Positions 13,498-21,943 are shown, counted from the first letter of the stretch. The stretch is 32,523 nt of DNA from Candidatus Faecousia faecavium (GCA_018712645.1 DVGO01000004.1:1-32523), one strand, 5' to 3'. The notes: generated by a model from the sequence alone, not told the origin. Translations and numbers: made by a program.

Positions 13498-14496
13498 ATG
13501 GATTATATTGTGCTGGATATGGAATGGAATCAACCCTGGCCCGGGTCACCGTCGGCAAAGAAAGTCCTGCCGGTTTCCATCCGGGGGGAAATCATCCAGA
13601 TTGGTGCGGTGCGGCTGACCCAGGAGCAGACCGTGGCAGATGAGTTCCAGATTCTGATTAAGCCTAAATACTATCGCCACCTGAACCGCCGGGTCAGCAA
13701 GCTGACGGGAATTAAGGAAGCCCGCCTTCGGGAAGAGGGCGTGCCTTTCCCGGAAGCCATGGAGCAGTTCCGCCAGTGGTGCGGGGAAGATATCGTATTT
13801 CTAACCTGGGGCTTTGACGACATCGGCATTTTGCGGGAAAATCTGGAACTGTTTGACCTGGATACGGATTTTACCCATCGCTGGTATAATGCCCAGATGA
13901 TTTTCAATGCCCAGACGGATGGCTCCAATGCCCAGAAGGCACTGAAAACTGCCATGGAAATGTTTGAAATCCAGGCCACCCGGCCTGCCCATGATGCGCT
14001 GGGAGATGCCTACCATACGGCGCTGATCTGCGCCCGACTGGATTTGCAGAAGGGTGCCCGGGAGTATGACGAAGCCCTGAAGAGCCACGAAAATGGTTTC
14101 CATGGTGCGGAGCTTCCCGGCTGCATTGCCCGGAAGGTGTATTATGACTACGCAGATAAGCGCGCAGCCCTGAGCGCCATGGCCGGGGAAGAAAACAAAT
14201 GCCCCATTTGCGGGGGCAGAATGCTGGGGTCCCGATGGTTTGCCCAGCCGGGACATCGGTATATGGATCTGGCGGCTTGTCCCGAGCATGGTAAATTCCT
14301 GATTCGGGTGCGGCTGTCCCAGCAGCCGGACGGATTGACCCGGGTCAGCCGCCTGACCTATGAGGCAACTTCCGAGGCGGCTCAGGCTTACGCCCGTCGG
14401 GCGGAAAAGGCCGACCCGGAGGATGGCACCCGTCCTCGCCGCCGCAGACGCAGAAGAAGCGCCGCTTTGAAAGCGGAGAATCCTCAAGAGTCCTAA
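13498..14496 (+). CDS. DEDDh-family 3'-5' exonuclease with zinc-ribbon-like C-terminal part
   Basis: Probable nuclease of 332 residues. The exonuclease domain (about 1-185) shows DMEW (Asp7, Glu9) as the first metal site, FLTWGFDDIGIL with a conserved Asp, and HDALGDAYHTALI with the His and last Asp. A second part (about 225-285) has CPICGGRM and later ACPEHG, a probable zinc-binding unit, and the tail is strongly basic (RPRRRRRRR). This layout resembles KapD/Rnase T-like exonucleases of Firmicutes acting on RNA or DNA ends. A start at 13498 (MDYIVLDMEW) matches how relatives begin and has AGAGG upstream; an in-frame ATG at 13477 with AAAAGGA is the alternative. Its stop overlaps the convergent spmB stop by two bases. 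Confidence 0.82.
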   Translation: MDYIVLDMEWNQPWPGSPSAKKVLPVSIRGEIIQIGAVRLTQEQTVADEFQILIKPKYYRHLNRRVSKLTGIKEARLREEGVPFPEAMEQFRQWCGEDIVFLTWGFDDIGILRENLELFDLDTDFTHRWYNAQMIFNAQTDGSNAQKALKTAMEMFEIQATRPAHDALGDAYHTALICARLDLQKGAREYDEALKSHENGFHGAELPGCIARKVYYDYADKRAALSAMAGEENKCPICGGRMLGSRWFAQPGHRYMDLAACPEHGKFLIRVRLSQQPDGLTRVSRLTYEATSEAAQAYARRAEKADPEDGTRPRRRRRRRSAALKAENPQES

Positions 14497-15002
14497 AACA
14501 GAAACTTTACAGTCCAGGACGCCATGAAAAAGCCCACAAAATCGGCAAACAGCGCAGCGGGTACGGTGTATCGGGTGTTCCGGATGCCGGCAGCGCCAAA
14601 GTAGACGCTGATGGTGTAGAAGGTTGTCTCGGTGGAACCCAGCATCACCGCAGCGGTTCGCCCAATAGTGGAATCCACACCGTAGCGTCCCATGAGTTCT
14701 GCTCCCACAGCCAGTGCCGCACTGCCGCTGATGGGGCGGATAAGAACCAGCATGGCAGTTTCCGGGGGAATCCCGAAGAAGGAAAAGACAGGTGACAGAA
14801 AGCCGCTGAGAATTTCCGTGGCGCCGGAGGCCCGGAGCATGTACACCGCCGTCAGCAGCACAATCAGTGCCGGAAGAATGGTAACTAGCAGCTTCAGCCC
14901 CTGAGCTGCACCGTCCAGCATCAGATCATAGGCCCGTTCCTTCCTGCGCAGCGCCAGGGCGGTTGTGACGAACAGAATCAAAGGAACCAGATAATCCGTC
15001 AT
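14493..15002 (-). CDS. spmB: Spore maturation protein B
   Basis: Membrane protein of 169 residues from the nucleoside-recognition (Gate) domain family. Hydrophobic segments carry LKLLVTILPALIVLLTAVYMLRASG, FFGIPPETAMLVLIRPISGSAALAVG and MLGSTETTFYTISVYFGAAGI, the block typical of SpmB. With SpmA it is needed for core dehydration of spores in Bacillus. The start at 15002 (MTDYLVPLI) overlaps the spmA stop by 4 bases (ATGA), so the two are translationally coupled; longer in-frame codons upstream lie inside spmA. It converges end to end on the exonuclease gene with no terminator between them. Confidence 0.94.
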   Translation of the reverse strand: MTDYLVPLILFVTTALALRRKERAYDLMLDGAAQGLKLLVTILPALIVLLTAVYMLRASGATEILSGFLSPVFSFFGIPPETAMLVLIRPISGSAALAVGAELMGRYGVDSTIGRTAAVMLGSTETTFYTISVYFGAAGIRNTRYTVPAALFADFVGFFMASWTVKFLF

Positions 15003-15571
15003 GATTTCCAAACCCTTCCCAGCAGAAACGCTGCCGTAACTCCCAGGCCCGCAGACAGCGCACTGGTAATCCATACCGCAGGCAGAATGTCAAAGGGACT
15101 CTGGCAGCCAAGACCGCTGCGTACCGCTGCCACATTGGCGGGAATCAGCTGGATGGAGGCGGTGTTCAGAACGATCAAACGGCACAGCTCGTCTGTGGCA
15201 GTATCTCCCCGCTTCAGCCGCTGGGCGGCACGGATTCCCAGTGGTGTGGCGGCGTTACCCAGACCTAAGAAATTGGCGCAGATATTTCCGCTGAGGTCCC
15301 TGGACAGGGCCGCATCCTTCTTGGTAGAGGGAAACACCCTGTGCAGCAGGGGACGAAAGAGCCTGCTGAGCATGTCCGTAACGCCAGCTGCCTCCATAAC
15401 AGCGCCTACACCGGACCACAGGCATAAGCTGCCTGCCATGGTAATCGCCAGGTTCACACCGGCCCCGGCACCCTGGACCACAGCGCCTGCCAGTGCGCTG
15501 CCATTGCCGGTAAGGAAGGCAGAACACAGACTAATTGCGGAAATAATGGCCCAAATCCAGCTCATTAGCAT
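14999..15571 (-). CDS. spmA: Spore maturation protein A
   Basis: Membrane protein of 190 residues, partner of SpmB. Family marks are the N-terminal MSWIWAIISAISL segment, AGSLCLWSGVGAVMEAAG, and the Gate motif block SGNICANFLGLGNAATPLGI, followed by LIVLNTASIQLIPANVAAVRSG. AGGAGG 7 bases upstream sets the start at 15571. No housekeeping promoter is visible upstream; a CATATTGT word about 30 bases ahead faintly resembles a sporulation sigma-E -10 box, which would suit mother-cell expression. That promoter reading is weak. Confidence 0.94.
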   Translation of the reverse strand: MLMSWIWAIISAISLCSAFLTGNGSALAGAVVQGAGAGVNLAITMAGSLCLWSGVGAVMEAAGVTDMLSRLFRPLLHRVFPSTKKDAALSRDLSGNICANFLGLGNAATPLGIRAAQRLKRGDTATDELCRLIVLNTASIQLIPANVAAVRSGLGCQSPFDILPAVWITSALSAGLGVTAAFLLGRVWKS

Positions 15572-15663
15572 GAAAATTCCTCCTTTTGCTGTACAATATG
15601 CCCTCAGACCAAAATAGATGAATGGATATTTTTGACAAAAAACGATGATTTATCAAAAAATAT

Positions 15664-15692
15664 TTGACTACAGACCATTCAGACGGTATAAT
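15664..15692 (+). promoter_or_regulatory. Promoter of the AbrB-type gene
   Basis: TTGACT (15664-15669), 17 bases, TATAAT (15687-15692), about 60 bases ahead of the start. Confidence 0.82.
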
Positions 15693-15751
15693 GATAAAAC
15701 ACATAAGGCGTTACACGCGGCGGTGTGGTACCTGATAGGAGGGATGGAAGC

Positions 15752-15994
15752 ATGAAATCGACGGGAATCGTACGTAAGGTAGACGAACTGGGAAGAATTG
15801 TTTTGCCGGTGGAGATGCGGCGTACGCTGGATATAGCGGAACGGGATGAACTGGAGATTTACTTGGAGAAAGATTGCATTATTTTGCAAAAATATGAAGA
15901 AAGCTGCATCTTTTGCGGTTCCACCCGGGGCTTGATTACCTACCGGCGGAAGGTTGTCTGCCAGGAGTGCATCAAGCAGATGGGAGAATATTAA
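15752..15994 (+). CDS. AbrB/SpoVT-type DNA-binding protein with Cys4 tail
   Basis: Transcriptional regulator of 80 residues. Residues 1-47 form the swapped-hairpin AbrB fold, with the signature MKSTGIVRKVDELGRIVLP followed by EMRRTLDIAERDELEIYLE, as in AbrB, Abh and SpoVT N-termini. The short C-terminal part has CIFC (52,55) and CQEC (70,73), spaced as a zinc knuckle, in place of a GAF or AbrB C-terminal domain. Such short forms are common in Clostridia but their targets are not known. AGGAGGG upstream sets the start at 15752. It has its own strong promoter and a terminator, so it is a single-gene unit. Confidence 0.93.
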   Translation: MKSTGIVRKVDELGRIVLPVEMRRTLDIAERDELEIYLEKDCIILQKYEESCIFCGSTRGLITYRRKVVCQECIKQMGEY

Positions 15995-16036
15995 GAGGTT
16001 TTCCGCCCGCTGGTTTTGATTACAAGCATAATATAT

Positions 16037-16073
16037 GCCCGGAATGTACACGGCCATTCCGGGCGATTTTGTT
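16037..16073 (+). terminator. Terminator of the AbrB-type gene
   Basis: GCCCGGAATG (16037-16046) pairs perfectly with CATTCCGGGC (16055-16064) and GATTTTGTTT follows. It reaches the end of the convergent rsmI. Confidence 0.85.
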
Positions 16074-16924
16074 TATTCACAGATGGTATCTTCTGACTGG
16101 GAAAGAGCAATGTCGTATACCACATTTTTTGGCAAATTCAGCTCTTTGGCGGTCTGCTTCACGGCATCCTTGCGGCTCATGCCCTCCTGCATCAGCTGGG
16201 CTACCCGAGCGGCGGCGTCGGAATCTGAGGCAACCGCGGTTTCCTGGGCCGGTGCGCCGGCAACCACCAGAACAAACTCGCCTTTTGGGGGATTCTCCTG
16301 ATAATATCCTATGGCCTGGCCCAAGGTGGTGCGGATAACCTCTTCGTGAAGCTTGGTCAGCTCCCGGCACAGGCTGATGCCGCGGTCGCTTCCGAATGCT
16401 TCCGCCAGATCTTCCAGGGTTGCTGACAGTTTATGGGGGGCTTCATAAAAAATCATGGTGCGTGTCTCGTTTTTCAGGGAATCCAGATGCTCCCGGCGGC
16501 TCTTTTTCGCGGTGGAGAGAAACCCTTCAAAGCAGAATCGGCCGGTGGCCTGACCGGAAATGCTCAGCGCCGTAATGGCGGCGCAGGGGCCGGGAATGGC
16601 GCAGACCACAATGCCTGCCTGGGCGCACTGCTTGACCAGATCTTCGCCGGGGTCAGAAATGGCAGGGCTGCCTGCATCGGATACCAGAGCGCAGGTTTCT
16701 CCGGCGAGAATCCGCTGTACAATTTGATCGCCCTTGAAGGCTTTGTTATGCTCGTAGTAGCTGACAAGGCTTTTTTTAATGCCCAAGTGGTTGAGCAGCT
16801 TCAAACTGACCCGGGTATCTTCTGCGGCAATAAAGTCGGCCTGTTCCAGAGTTTCCCGGCAGCGCTGGGAAATATCCCCCAGATTGCCGATGGGGGTGGG
16901 GACAAGGTATAACATTCCAGCCAT
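16073..16924 (-). CDS. rsmI: 16S rRNA (cytidine-1402-2'-O)-methyltransferase
   Basis: SAM-dependent enzyme methylating the ribose of C1402 in the ribosomal decoding centre, 283 residues (family about 280-290). Tetrapyrrole-methylase fold motifs are clear: LYLVPTPIGNLGDIS at the N-terminus, AAEDTRVSLKLLNHLGI, ALVSDAGSPAISDPG (SAM site), AIPGPCAAITALSISG, FEGFL and IFYEAPHKL. The C-terminal segment (MSRKDAVKQTAKELNLPKNVVYDIAL) is the RsmI-specific helical part. AAGGAA lies 8 bases upstream of the start, one base beyond the stop of the preceding methyltransferase, so the two form an operon. Confidence 0.97.
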   Translation of the reverse strand: MAGMLYLVPTPIGNLGDISQRCRETLEQADFIAAEDTRVSLKLLNHLGIKKSLVSYYEHNKAFKGDQIVQRILAGETCALVSDAGSPAISDPGEDLVKQCAQAGIVVCAIPGPCAAITALSISGQATGRFCFEGFLSTAKKSRREHLDSLKNETRTMIFYEAPHKLSATLEDLAEAFGSDRGISLCRELTKLHEEVIRTTLGQAIGYYQENPPKGEFVLVVAGAPAQETAVASDSDAAARVAQLMQEGMSRKDAVKQTAKELNLPKNVVYDIALSQSEDTICE

Positions 16925-16925
16925 G

Positions 16926-17624
16926 TTAGGATTCCTTCCTGTGATAGATTTCCTGATAAATTGGGGTAGGGGAGCCGTCGCTGTGATGCAGCGTCCATTC
17001 CTGCCAGATTAAGCCTGGCTTGGCCCCCTTGCGAAATTGCAGCAGCACCAGATTCACCGGAGCGCCTTCACGATGCCGCACCAGGCACAGCCGCTTGGCC
17101 TCCAGCCCCGCCAAGCTTCCCTGGGCGATCAGCTCCGCCAGCCGCTCCGGACGGTGAACCAGGAAAAAGTCACCGCCGAATTTTATCGCCCAGGCAGCGG
17201 CCTGGAATAGCTCTGCAAGAGAGCAGCTGTCTTCCCGCCGGGCCAGGGGCAGCGTCTTGCTTGCGGGGCCGCCGGAAAAATAGGGAGGATTGGAGATGCA
17301 GCAGGAAAAACTTCCCGGAGAAAATGTTTCAGATACCGACCGCAGGTCGGCGCATATACTTTCCATACGGCACGACAGCTGGTTGCGGCGGATATTTTCC
17401 AGGGCGGCCTGGTGGGCGTTTGGGTTCAGTTCCACACCGCAGACGCTGCAAGTTTCCCACCGGCTGCAAAGCAGCAATCCCAGGGTGCCGCAGCCGGAGC
17501 CCAGATCCAGTACCCGTGCGTTTTTTGGCAGCGCGGCAAAGTGGGCCAGCGCCATGGAATCGGTGCTTAAGGGGAAGGTTCCGGGGGCAAGTTCCAGAGT
17601 AAATCCATTGGGAAGATATTCCAT
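16926..17624 (-). CDS. tRNA1(Val) (adenine-37-N6)-methyltransferase-like protein
   Basis: Class I SAM methyltransferase of 232 residues in the TrmN6/YfiC/YabB family. Motif I is VLDLGSGCGT (38-47), the acidic second strand ends in GVELN (about 63-67), and the N6-adenine signature NPPY lies at 112-115 followed by FSGGPASK. The C-terminal part (FFLVHRPERLAELI, APVNLVLLQFRKG) fits the family. In E. coli the homologue methylates A37 of tRNA-Val; in Firmicutes the exact substrate is less certain. The start at 17624 has AGGAG about 10 bases upstream. It is placed directly before rsmI, an arrangement seen in many Firmicutes (yabB-yazA-rsmI). Confidence 0.92.
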   Translation of the reverse strand: MEYLPNGFTLELAPGTFPLSTDSMALAHFAALPKNARVLDLGSGCGTLGLLLCSRWETCSVCGVELNPNAHQAALENIRRNQLSCRMESICADLRSVSETFSPGSFSCCISNPPYFSGGPASKTLPLARREDSCSLAELFQAAAWAIKFGGDFFLVHRPERLAELIAQGSLAGLEAKRLCLVRHREGAPVNLVLLQFRKGAKPGLIWQEWTLHHSDGSPTPIYQEIYHRKES

Positions 17625-17664
17625 GACATGTCGGCTCCTACATAAGATGCAGCCATTATACAAT

Positions 17665-17701
17665 AAAAAATTGGCCTGCGCAAGAACTGCGCAGGCCAAT
17701 T
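17665..17701 (-). terminator. Ferredoxin gene terminator
   Basis: A 14-bp perfect stem (AATTGGCCTGCGCA / TGCGCAGGCCAATT) with 5-base loop is followed on the minus strand by TTTTATTG. Confidence 0.92.
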
Positions 17702-17718
17702 ACAGGCGCAAAGATAAA

Positions 17719-17889
17719 TTAGCCTTCCTCGATGGCTTCAGCGGGGCACTGCTCAGCGCAGGAACCGCAGGAAACGCAGACATCGGCATCGATAACGTAC
17801 TTGCCGTCGCCTTCGGAAATAGCCTCAACAGGGCACTGCTCAGCGCAGGAGCCGCAGGAAACGCAAGCGTCAGTAATGATGTAAGCCAT
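17719..17889 (-). CDS. 2[4Fe-4S] ferredoxin
   Basis: Small electron carrier of 56 residues. Two clusters are ligated by CVSCGSCAEQCP at 9-20 and again at 38-49, each in the classic CxxCxxCxxxCP form, with EAI following each. The protein starts MAYIITDAC, as clostridial ferredoxins do. It would carry low-potential electrons for pyruvate oxidation, hydrogenase or similar reactions. GGAGG upstream sets the start. It is a single-gene unit with its own promoter and strong terminator, consistent with high expression. The two halves are almost identical at DNA level over the cluster motifs. Confidence 0.96.
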   Translation of the reverse strand: MAYIITDACVSCGSCAEQCPVEAISEGDGKYVIDADVCVSCGSCAEQCPAEAIEEG

Positions 17890-17942
17890 GGTATTACCTC
17901 CAATATTCTTGTATGTTTGACGTTAATAGGTAACGCACCTCC

Positions 17943-17970
17943 ATTGTAGCATGGATTTTAGAAAATGCAA
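17943..17970 (-). promoter_or_regulatory. Ferredoxin promoter
   Basis: On the minus strand, TTGCAT (17965-17970), 16 bases, TACAAT (17943-17948) preceded by TGC (extended -10), about 54 bases ahead of the start. Confidence 0.6.
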
Positions 17971-18064
17971 TTCCTTTTTCAAAATTTACTGAATAAAATT
18001 TTCCCGGCTTGGCGATGCTTTTTCGGAAAAAGGAAGAACTTTAAAAGTTGCCTTCTGCTAATCT

Positions 18065-18070
18065 AGGAGG
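18065..18070 (+). promoter_or_regulatory. Ribosome binding site that fixes a TTG start for clpC
   Basis: AGGAGG ends 6 bases before the TTG at 18077. The next ATG, at 18089, is 18 bases away, too far for this site. Confidence 0.7.
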
Positions 18071-18076
18071 GATACA

Positions 18077-20401
18077 TTGCGTTACCATATGTTGACGGCC
18101 GACCTGATTCAAAGCGCAGCCAGGAAGGCCAGAAGCTTAGGCCACAGCTATGTGGGTTCGGAGCATTTGCTGCTGGTGATGTGCCGGGAGCCGGGTGGAA
18201 TGGGACTGGTGCTGCGGCAGCTGGGGGTTGACCCGGAGCTGACGGAAGCCATGGCCCAGCTGCTCTACGGTGCGGGAACACCGGATCTGCCGCTGCCCCA
18301 GGGCCTGACCCAAGAGGCCCGGAAAATTCTCCGGTGCGCTGCCCGGGAAGCCCGGCAGCAAAGCAGCCGGGAAATCCAGCCCCATCATCTGCTGCTGGCT
18401 CTGGCTCGGCAAGAACATTCGGCAGCGGGAGAACTGCTGCGGGCAAACGGTGTCAGCGCCGATGCGCTGTTTACCTATACGGTGGACTATTTGCGTTGGG
18501 AGCAGAATGCTCTCGGGAAAGGAAAAAAGGAGGCGGTCACAATGCGGCTGTTGGAACAGTTCAGCGAGGATTTGATTGCAAAAGCATCGACTATGGAGCC
18601 TGTAATTGGACGGGAAAAGGAAATCGATATGGTCATCGGCATTCTGTGCCGAAAGAACAAGAATAATCCGGCCCTGGTTGGAGAACCGGGGGTGGGTAAA
18701 ACTGCCATTGCCGAAGGGCTTGCCCAGCGGATGGCCATGGGCAACGTGCCGCCCCAGCTGAAGGACAAACGGCTGGTGAGCCTGAATATGGCCAGCCTGG
18801 TGGCGGGAACAAAATACCGGGGCGAATTTGAGGAACGGCTGCGGGATGTGCTGTCGGAAATCCGCCGCAACGGCGATGTGATTTTGTTCGTTGATGAAAT
18901 GCATACCATTGTGGGTGCCGGTGCGGCGGAAGGGGCTATCGACGCTGCAAATATCTTCAAGCCCGCCCTGGGCCGTGGGGAGCTGCAAATGCTAGGAGCC
19001 ACCACCCGGGAAGAGTATCGCAAATATATTGAAAAGGATGCCGCCCTGGAACGGCGTTTTCGTCCTGTGGCGGTGGAAGAGCCGGGGGAAGATACCACCC
19101 TGGCTATTTTGCGGGCGCTGAAGCCGGGCCTGGAACGGCACCATCATCTTCGCATTACCGAAGATGCGCTGAAAGAGGCGGTGCGGCTGTCGGTGCGGTA
19201 TTTGCCGGATCTGTACCTGCCGGATAAGGCCATCGACCTGCTGGATGAGGGCGCAGCCCGGGCCAGAATGGAGGAGATGCAAAGCAGCCGGGGCGGCGCT
19301 GCCCGGAAAGAGTTGGAACAGGAGTTGCAGGGCGCCGTCCGGGAGCGAAAGTTTGAAAAAGCGGCGGAGCTCCGGGACAAAATGCAGCACCTGTCCAAAC
19401 CCAGCGAAAGCCGCCGCAGCCGCAGCGTTTCCGGGGCGGATATTGCCTGGGTGGTGTCTGCCAGAACCGGTATCCCGGTGGGGCGGCTGACATCGGGAGA
19501 ACGGGAACGGCTGCTGAACCTGGAAGGATTGCTGTGCGCCAAAGTGGTGGGCCAGGAAAAGGCGGTCAGCGCTGTGGCAGAGGCGGTGCGCCGGGGCTAT
19601 TCCGGCATCCGGGATGCGGGCCGTCCCATTGCCTGCCTGCTGTTCACCGGCCCCACCGGCGTGGGAAAAACGGAACTTTGCCGGGCGCTGGCGGAGGAAG
19701 TTTACGGCAGCAAAGATGCGGTAATCCGTCTGGATATGACGGAATATATGGAAAAACAGTCGGTTTCCCGGCTCATTGGTGCGCCTCCTGGTTATGTGGG
19801 ATATGAAGAAGGGGGAAAACTGACAGAGGCAGTGCGCCGCCGCCCCTACTGTCTGGTTTTGCTGGATGAATTGGAGAAGGCCCACCCGGATGTACTGGGG
19901 ATTCTGCTGCAGATCATGGAAGAGGGTGTGCTGACGGATTCCACCGGACGGCAGGTCAGCTTCAAAAATGCCATTGTGGTGATGACATCCAATGTGGGCG
20001 GACAGCTCCGGGGAGAGGGATTAGGATTCTGCGCCGTGGGTCGGGAAGCGGAAGTGGGCGAGGCTTTGCGCCAGGCTTTTTCACCGGAGTTTTTGGGCAG
20101 ATTGGATCAGACGGTGCATTTTTCTGCCCTGGGCCAGGGAGCTATGGAAGCCATTGCCTGGAAGTATCTGCGTCAGCTTCAGCAGCGTACTGCCGCCACC
20201 GGCACCCAGCTTCAGCTGCCCCAGGAACTGGCATCCTTCCTGCTGGAAAAATGCCCCGGCAGAGACGGGGCACGACAGCTGCGCAGATTGGTCCAAAGCG
20301 AGGTGGAAGGCCCCTTGGCAGCCTTCCTGCTGCGCTGCTCCCGCCGTCCCAATCGGGTAAAGCTGCGGCTGGAGGAAGGCAGTGTCTGCTTTTGTTCCTA
20401 A
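18077..20401 (+). CDS. clpC: ClpC-type AAA+ unfoldase
   Basis: Hsp100 ATPase of 774 residues that unfolds proteins for the ClpP protease. It has a double Clp N-domain (about 5-140), AAA1 with Walker A GEPGVGKT (202-209) and Walker B VILFVDE (268-274), a UVR-type motif (about 411-437: [24 protein letters not shown] region), and AAA2 with Walker A GPTGVGKT (525-532) and Walker B VLLDE (594-598). The LGF tripeptide (649-651) after TSNVGG matches the ClpP-docking loop. A UVR motif and lack of the long ClpB middle domain support ClpC. It is a little shorter than Bacillus ClpC (810). The start is probably TTG at 18077. The usual ctsR-mcsA-mcsB partners are absent and no CtsR box was seen. Confidence 0.92.
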   Translation: MRYHMLTADLIQSAARKARSLGHSYVGSEHLLLVMCREPGGMGLVLRQLGVDPELTEAMAQLLYGAGTPDLPLPQGLTQEARKILRCAAREARQQSSREIQPHHLLLALARQEHSAAGELLRANGVSADALFTYTVDYLRWEQNALGKGKKEAVTMRLLEQFSEDLIAKASTMEPVIGREKEIDMVIGILCRKNKNNPALVGEPGVGKTAIAEGLAQRMAMGNVPPQLKDKRLVSLNMASLVAGTKYRGEFEERLRDVLSEIRRNGDVILFVDEMHTIVGAGAAEGAIDAANIFKPALGRGELQMLGATTREEYRKYIEKDAALERRFRPVAVEEPGEDTTLAILRALKPGLERHHHLRITEDALKEAVRLSVRYLPDLYLPDKAIDLLDEGAARARMEEMQSSRGGAARKELEQELQGAVRERKFEKAAELRDKMQHLSKPSESRRSRSVSGADIAWVVSARTGIPVGRLTSGERERLLNLEGLLCAKVVGQEKAVSAVAEAVRRGYSGIRDAGRPIACLLFTGPTGVGKTELCRALAEEVYGSKDAVIRLDMTEYMEKQSVSRLIGAPPGYVGYEEGGKLTEAVRRRPYCLVLLDELEKAHPDVLGILLQIMEEGVLTDSTGRQVSFKNAIVVMTSNVGGQLRGEGLGFCAVGREAEVGEALRQAFSPEFLGRLDQTVHFSALGQGAMEAIAWKYLRQLQQRTAATGTQLQLPQELASFLLEKCPGRDGARQLRRLVQSEVEGPLAAFLLRCSRRPNRVKLRLEEGSVCFCS

Positions 20402-20475
20402 CTGTCGAATAGTTGAACGAATGTTTGAATATATGGTATTTTTTAGGAAAAGAGCAAGAAAGCCGGAGAAAAAGA

Positions 20476-20504
20476 TTGATTTTTCCTTGAGAAAGTAGTA
20501 TACT
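20476..20504 (+). promoter_or_regulatory. Promoter of the dcw cluster
   Basis: TTGATT (20476-20481), 17 bases, TATACT (20499-20504), about 60 bases ahead of mraZ. Confidence 0.75.
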
Positions 20505-20512
20505 GTCCCTAA

Positions 20513-20550
20513 TTGGAGCAAAAGGGTAGTAAAGTGGAGTATCAGGGAAG
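20513..20550 (+). promoter_or_regulatory. Probable MraZ-binding repeats
   Basis: G-rich words recur at 10-base steps just after the promoter: TTGGAGCA, AAAGGGTAGT (20521), AAAGTGGAGT (20531), ATCAGGGAAG (20541). MraZ proteins bind such helically phased GTGG/GGG repeats ahead of their own gene. Binding is inferred. Confidence 0.6.
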
Positions 20551-20562
20551 GAGGTTGCACCC

Positions 20563-20991
20563 ATGATTGGAAAATATCCCGCCAAGATGGACGAAAAGGG
20601 CCGTTTGTTCGTCCCGTCCAAACTCCGGGGAGAATTGGGCGAAACCTTCTTCGTGACCCTGGGTGTCAACTGCGGTCACCGATGCCTGACCATCTATACT
20701 GCCCAGGAGTGGCAGCGGCTGTCGGAGAACTTCAACGCTTTGAGCATTTCCCAGCGTGCCGGTGCCACCAGTCTGATTTTTATGAACGCCGCCGAGTGCA
20801 GCCCGGATAAACAGTTCCGGTTTGGTCTGACCCCCTTCCTTTTGAACTATGCCGGAATTGACCGGGAAGTGATGATCGTGGGCCGGGCCGGTCAGGCGGA
20901 AATCTGGGATGCCAAGGAATTTGAAGCCTTTGAACAGGAGAACCTGACACCGGAGAAACTTCTGGCGTCTCTGGAGGCGATTGGACTATGA
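20563..20991 (+). CDS. mraZ: Transcriptional regulator MraZ
   Basis: DNA-binding protein of 142 residues that controls the dcw cluster. Two AbrB-like half domains are seen: residues 4-50 (YPAKMDEKGRLFVPSKLR) and about 76-125 (AECSPDKQFRFGLTPFLLNYAGID, with MIVGRAGQAEIWD), giving the two MraZ repeats. AAGGAGG sets the start. It is the first gene of the cluster, and its stop overlaps the rsmH start by 4 bases. Repeats upstream suggest autoregulation. Confidence 0.97.
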   Translation: MIGKYPAKMDEKGRLFVPSKLRGELGETFFVTLGVNCGHRCLTIYTAQEWQRLSENFNALSISQRAGATSLIFMNAAECSPDKQFRFGLTPFLLNYAGIDREVMIVGRAGQAEIWDAKEFEAFEQENLTPEKLLASLEAIGL

Positions 20992-21923
20992 GCGAATTTC
21001 ATCATGTTTCCGTGCTTCTGGAAGAGTGCATTCAAGGGTTGGCAATCAAGCCGGAGGGCATCTATGTGGACGGCACCCTGGGCGGTGCCGGACATTCCAG
21101 CCGGATTGCGGCGCTGCTGACCACCGGCCGGCTGGTAGGCATTGACCGGGACCCGGTGGCGCTGAAAGCCGCAGGAGAGCGGCTGGCACCCTACAAAGAT
21201 CGGGTCAGCCTGGTTCACGCCAATTTCTGCGAACTGGATTCCGCCCTGGACGGTCTGGGAATCGGCGGAGTGGACGGCATTTTGCTGGATCTGGGCGTAT
21301 CGTCTCCCCAGTTGGATGACGGGGAGCGGGGCTTTTCCTATATGGTGGACGCACCCCTGGATATGCGGATGAATAACGAGGATTCCACAGATGCCCGGGC
21401 CATTGTCAATACCTGGTCTTACGAAGAACTCAAGCGCATCCTCTACGATTACGGCGAAGAGCGCTATGCCCCGCAGATTGCCTCCGCCATTTGCCGCCGG
21501 CGGGAAACGGCCCCCATTGAAACCACCCTGGAACTGGTGGATATTATCCGCTCGGCGATGCCGGCTTCCGCCCTGCGGGAAAAGCAGCATCCGGCCAAGC
21601 GCAGTTTCCAGGCCATCCGCATTGCGGTCAACGATGAACTCAATTCTGTGTCCAAGGTGATGCAGGCAGCGATCCCCCGTCTCAATCCCGGCGGACGGCT
21701 GGCGGTTATCACCTTCCATTCTTTGGAGGACCGGATTGTGAAAAATGCTATGGCGGCTGCCGCCAAAGGCTGCACCTGCCCGCCCAATTTTCCGGTGTGC
21801 GTGTGCGGCAAGAAACCCCAAGTCAAACTCATAACCCGCAAGCCCATTGTCTCCGCCGATGCGGAACTGGAACGCAACCCCAGAGCCAGAAGTGCCAAGC
21901 TTCGTATTTGTGAAAAGCTCTGA
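20988..21923 (+). CDS. rsmH: 16S rRNA (cytosine-1402-N4)-methyltransferase
   Basis: SAM-dependent methyltransferase of 311 residues acting on the same nucleotide as RsmI. Seen are HHVSVLLEECI at the N-terminus, the SAM motif YVDGTLGGAGHS (26-37), GIDRDP, LLDLGVSSPQLDDGERGFSY, PLDMRMN, the helical insertion, KRSFQAIRIAVNDEL, and the C-terminal VITFHSLEDRIVK with TRKPI and RSAKLRICEKL. The Cys-rich piece CTCPPNFPVCVCGKKP is normal for this family in Firmicutes. It is translationally coupled to mraZ through ATGA. Confidence 0.98.
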   Translation: MSEFHHVSVLLEECIQGLAIKPEGIYVDGTLGGAGHSSRIAALLTTGRLVGIDRDPVALKAAGERLAPYKDRVSLVHANFCELDSALDGLGIGGVDGILLDLGVSSPQLDDGERGFSYMVDAPLDMRMNNEDSTDARAIVNTWSYEELKRILYDYGEERYAPQIASAICRRRETAPIETTLELVDIIRSAMPASALREKQHPAKRSFQAIRIAVNDELNSVSKVMQAAIPRLNPGGRLAVITFHSLEDRIVKNAMAAAAKGCTCPPNFPVCVCGKKPQVKLITRKPIVSADAELERNPRARSAKLRICEKL

Positions 21924-21943
21924 GCACTTAAGGAGAGAATACC

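Noticed and set aside
17949..18064. CtsR operator ahead of clpC
   Set aside because: No GGTCAAA tandem heptamers are seen between the ferredoxin promoter and clpC.
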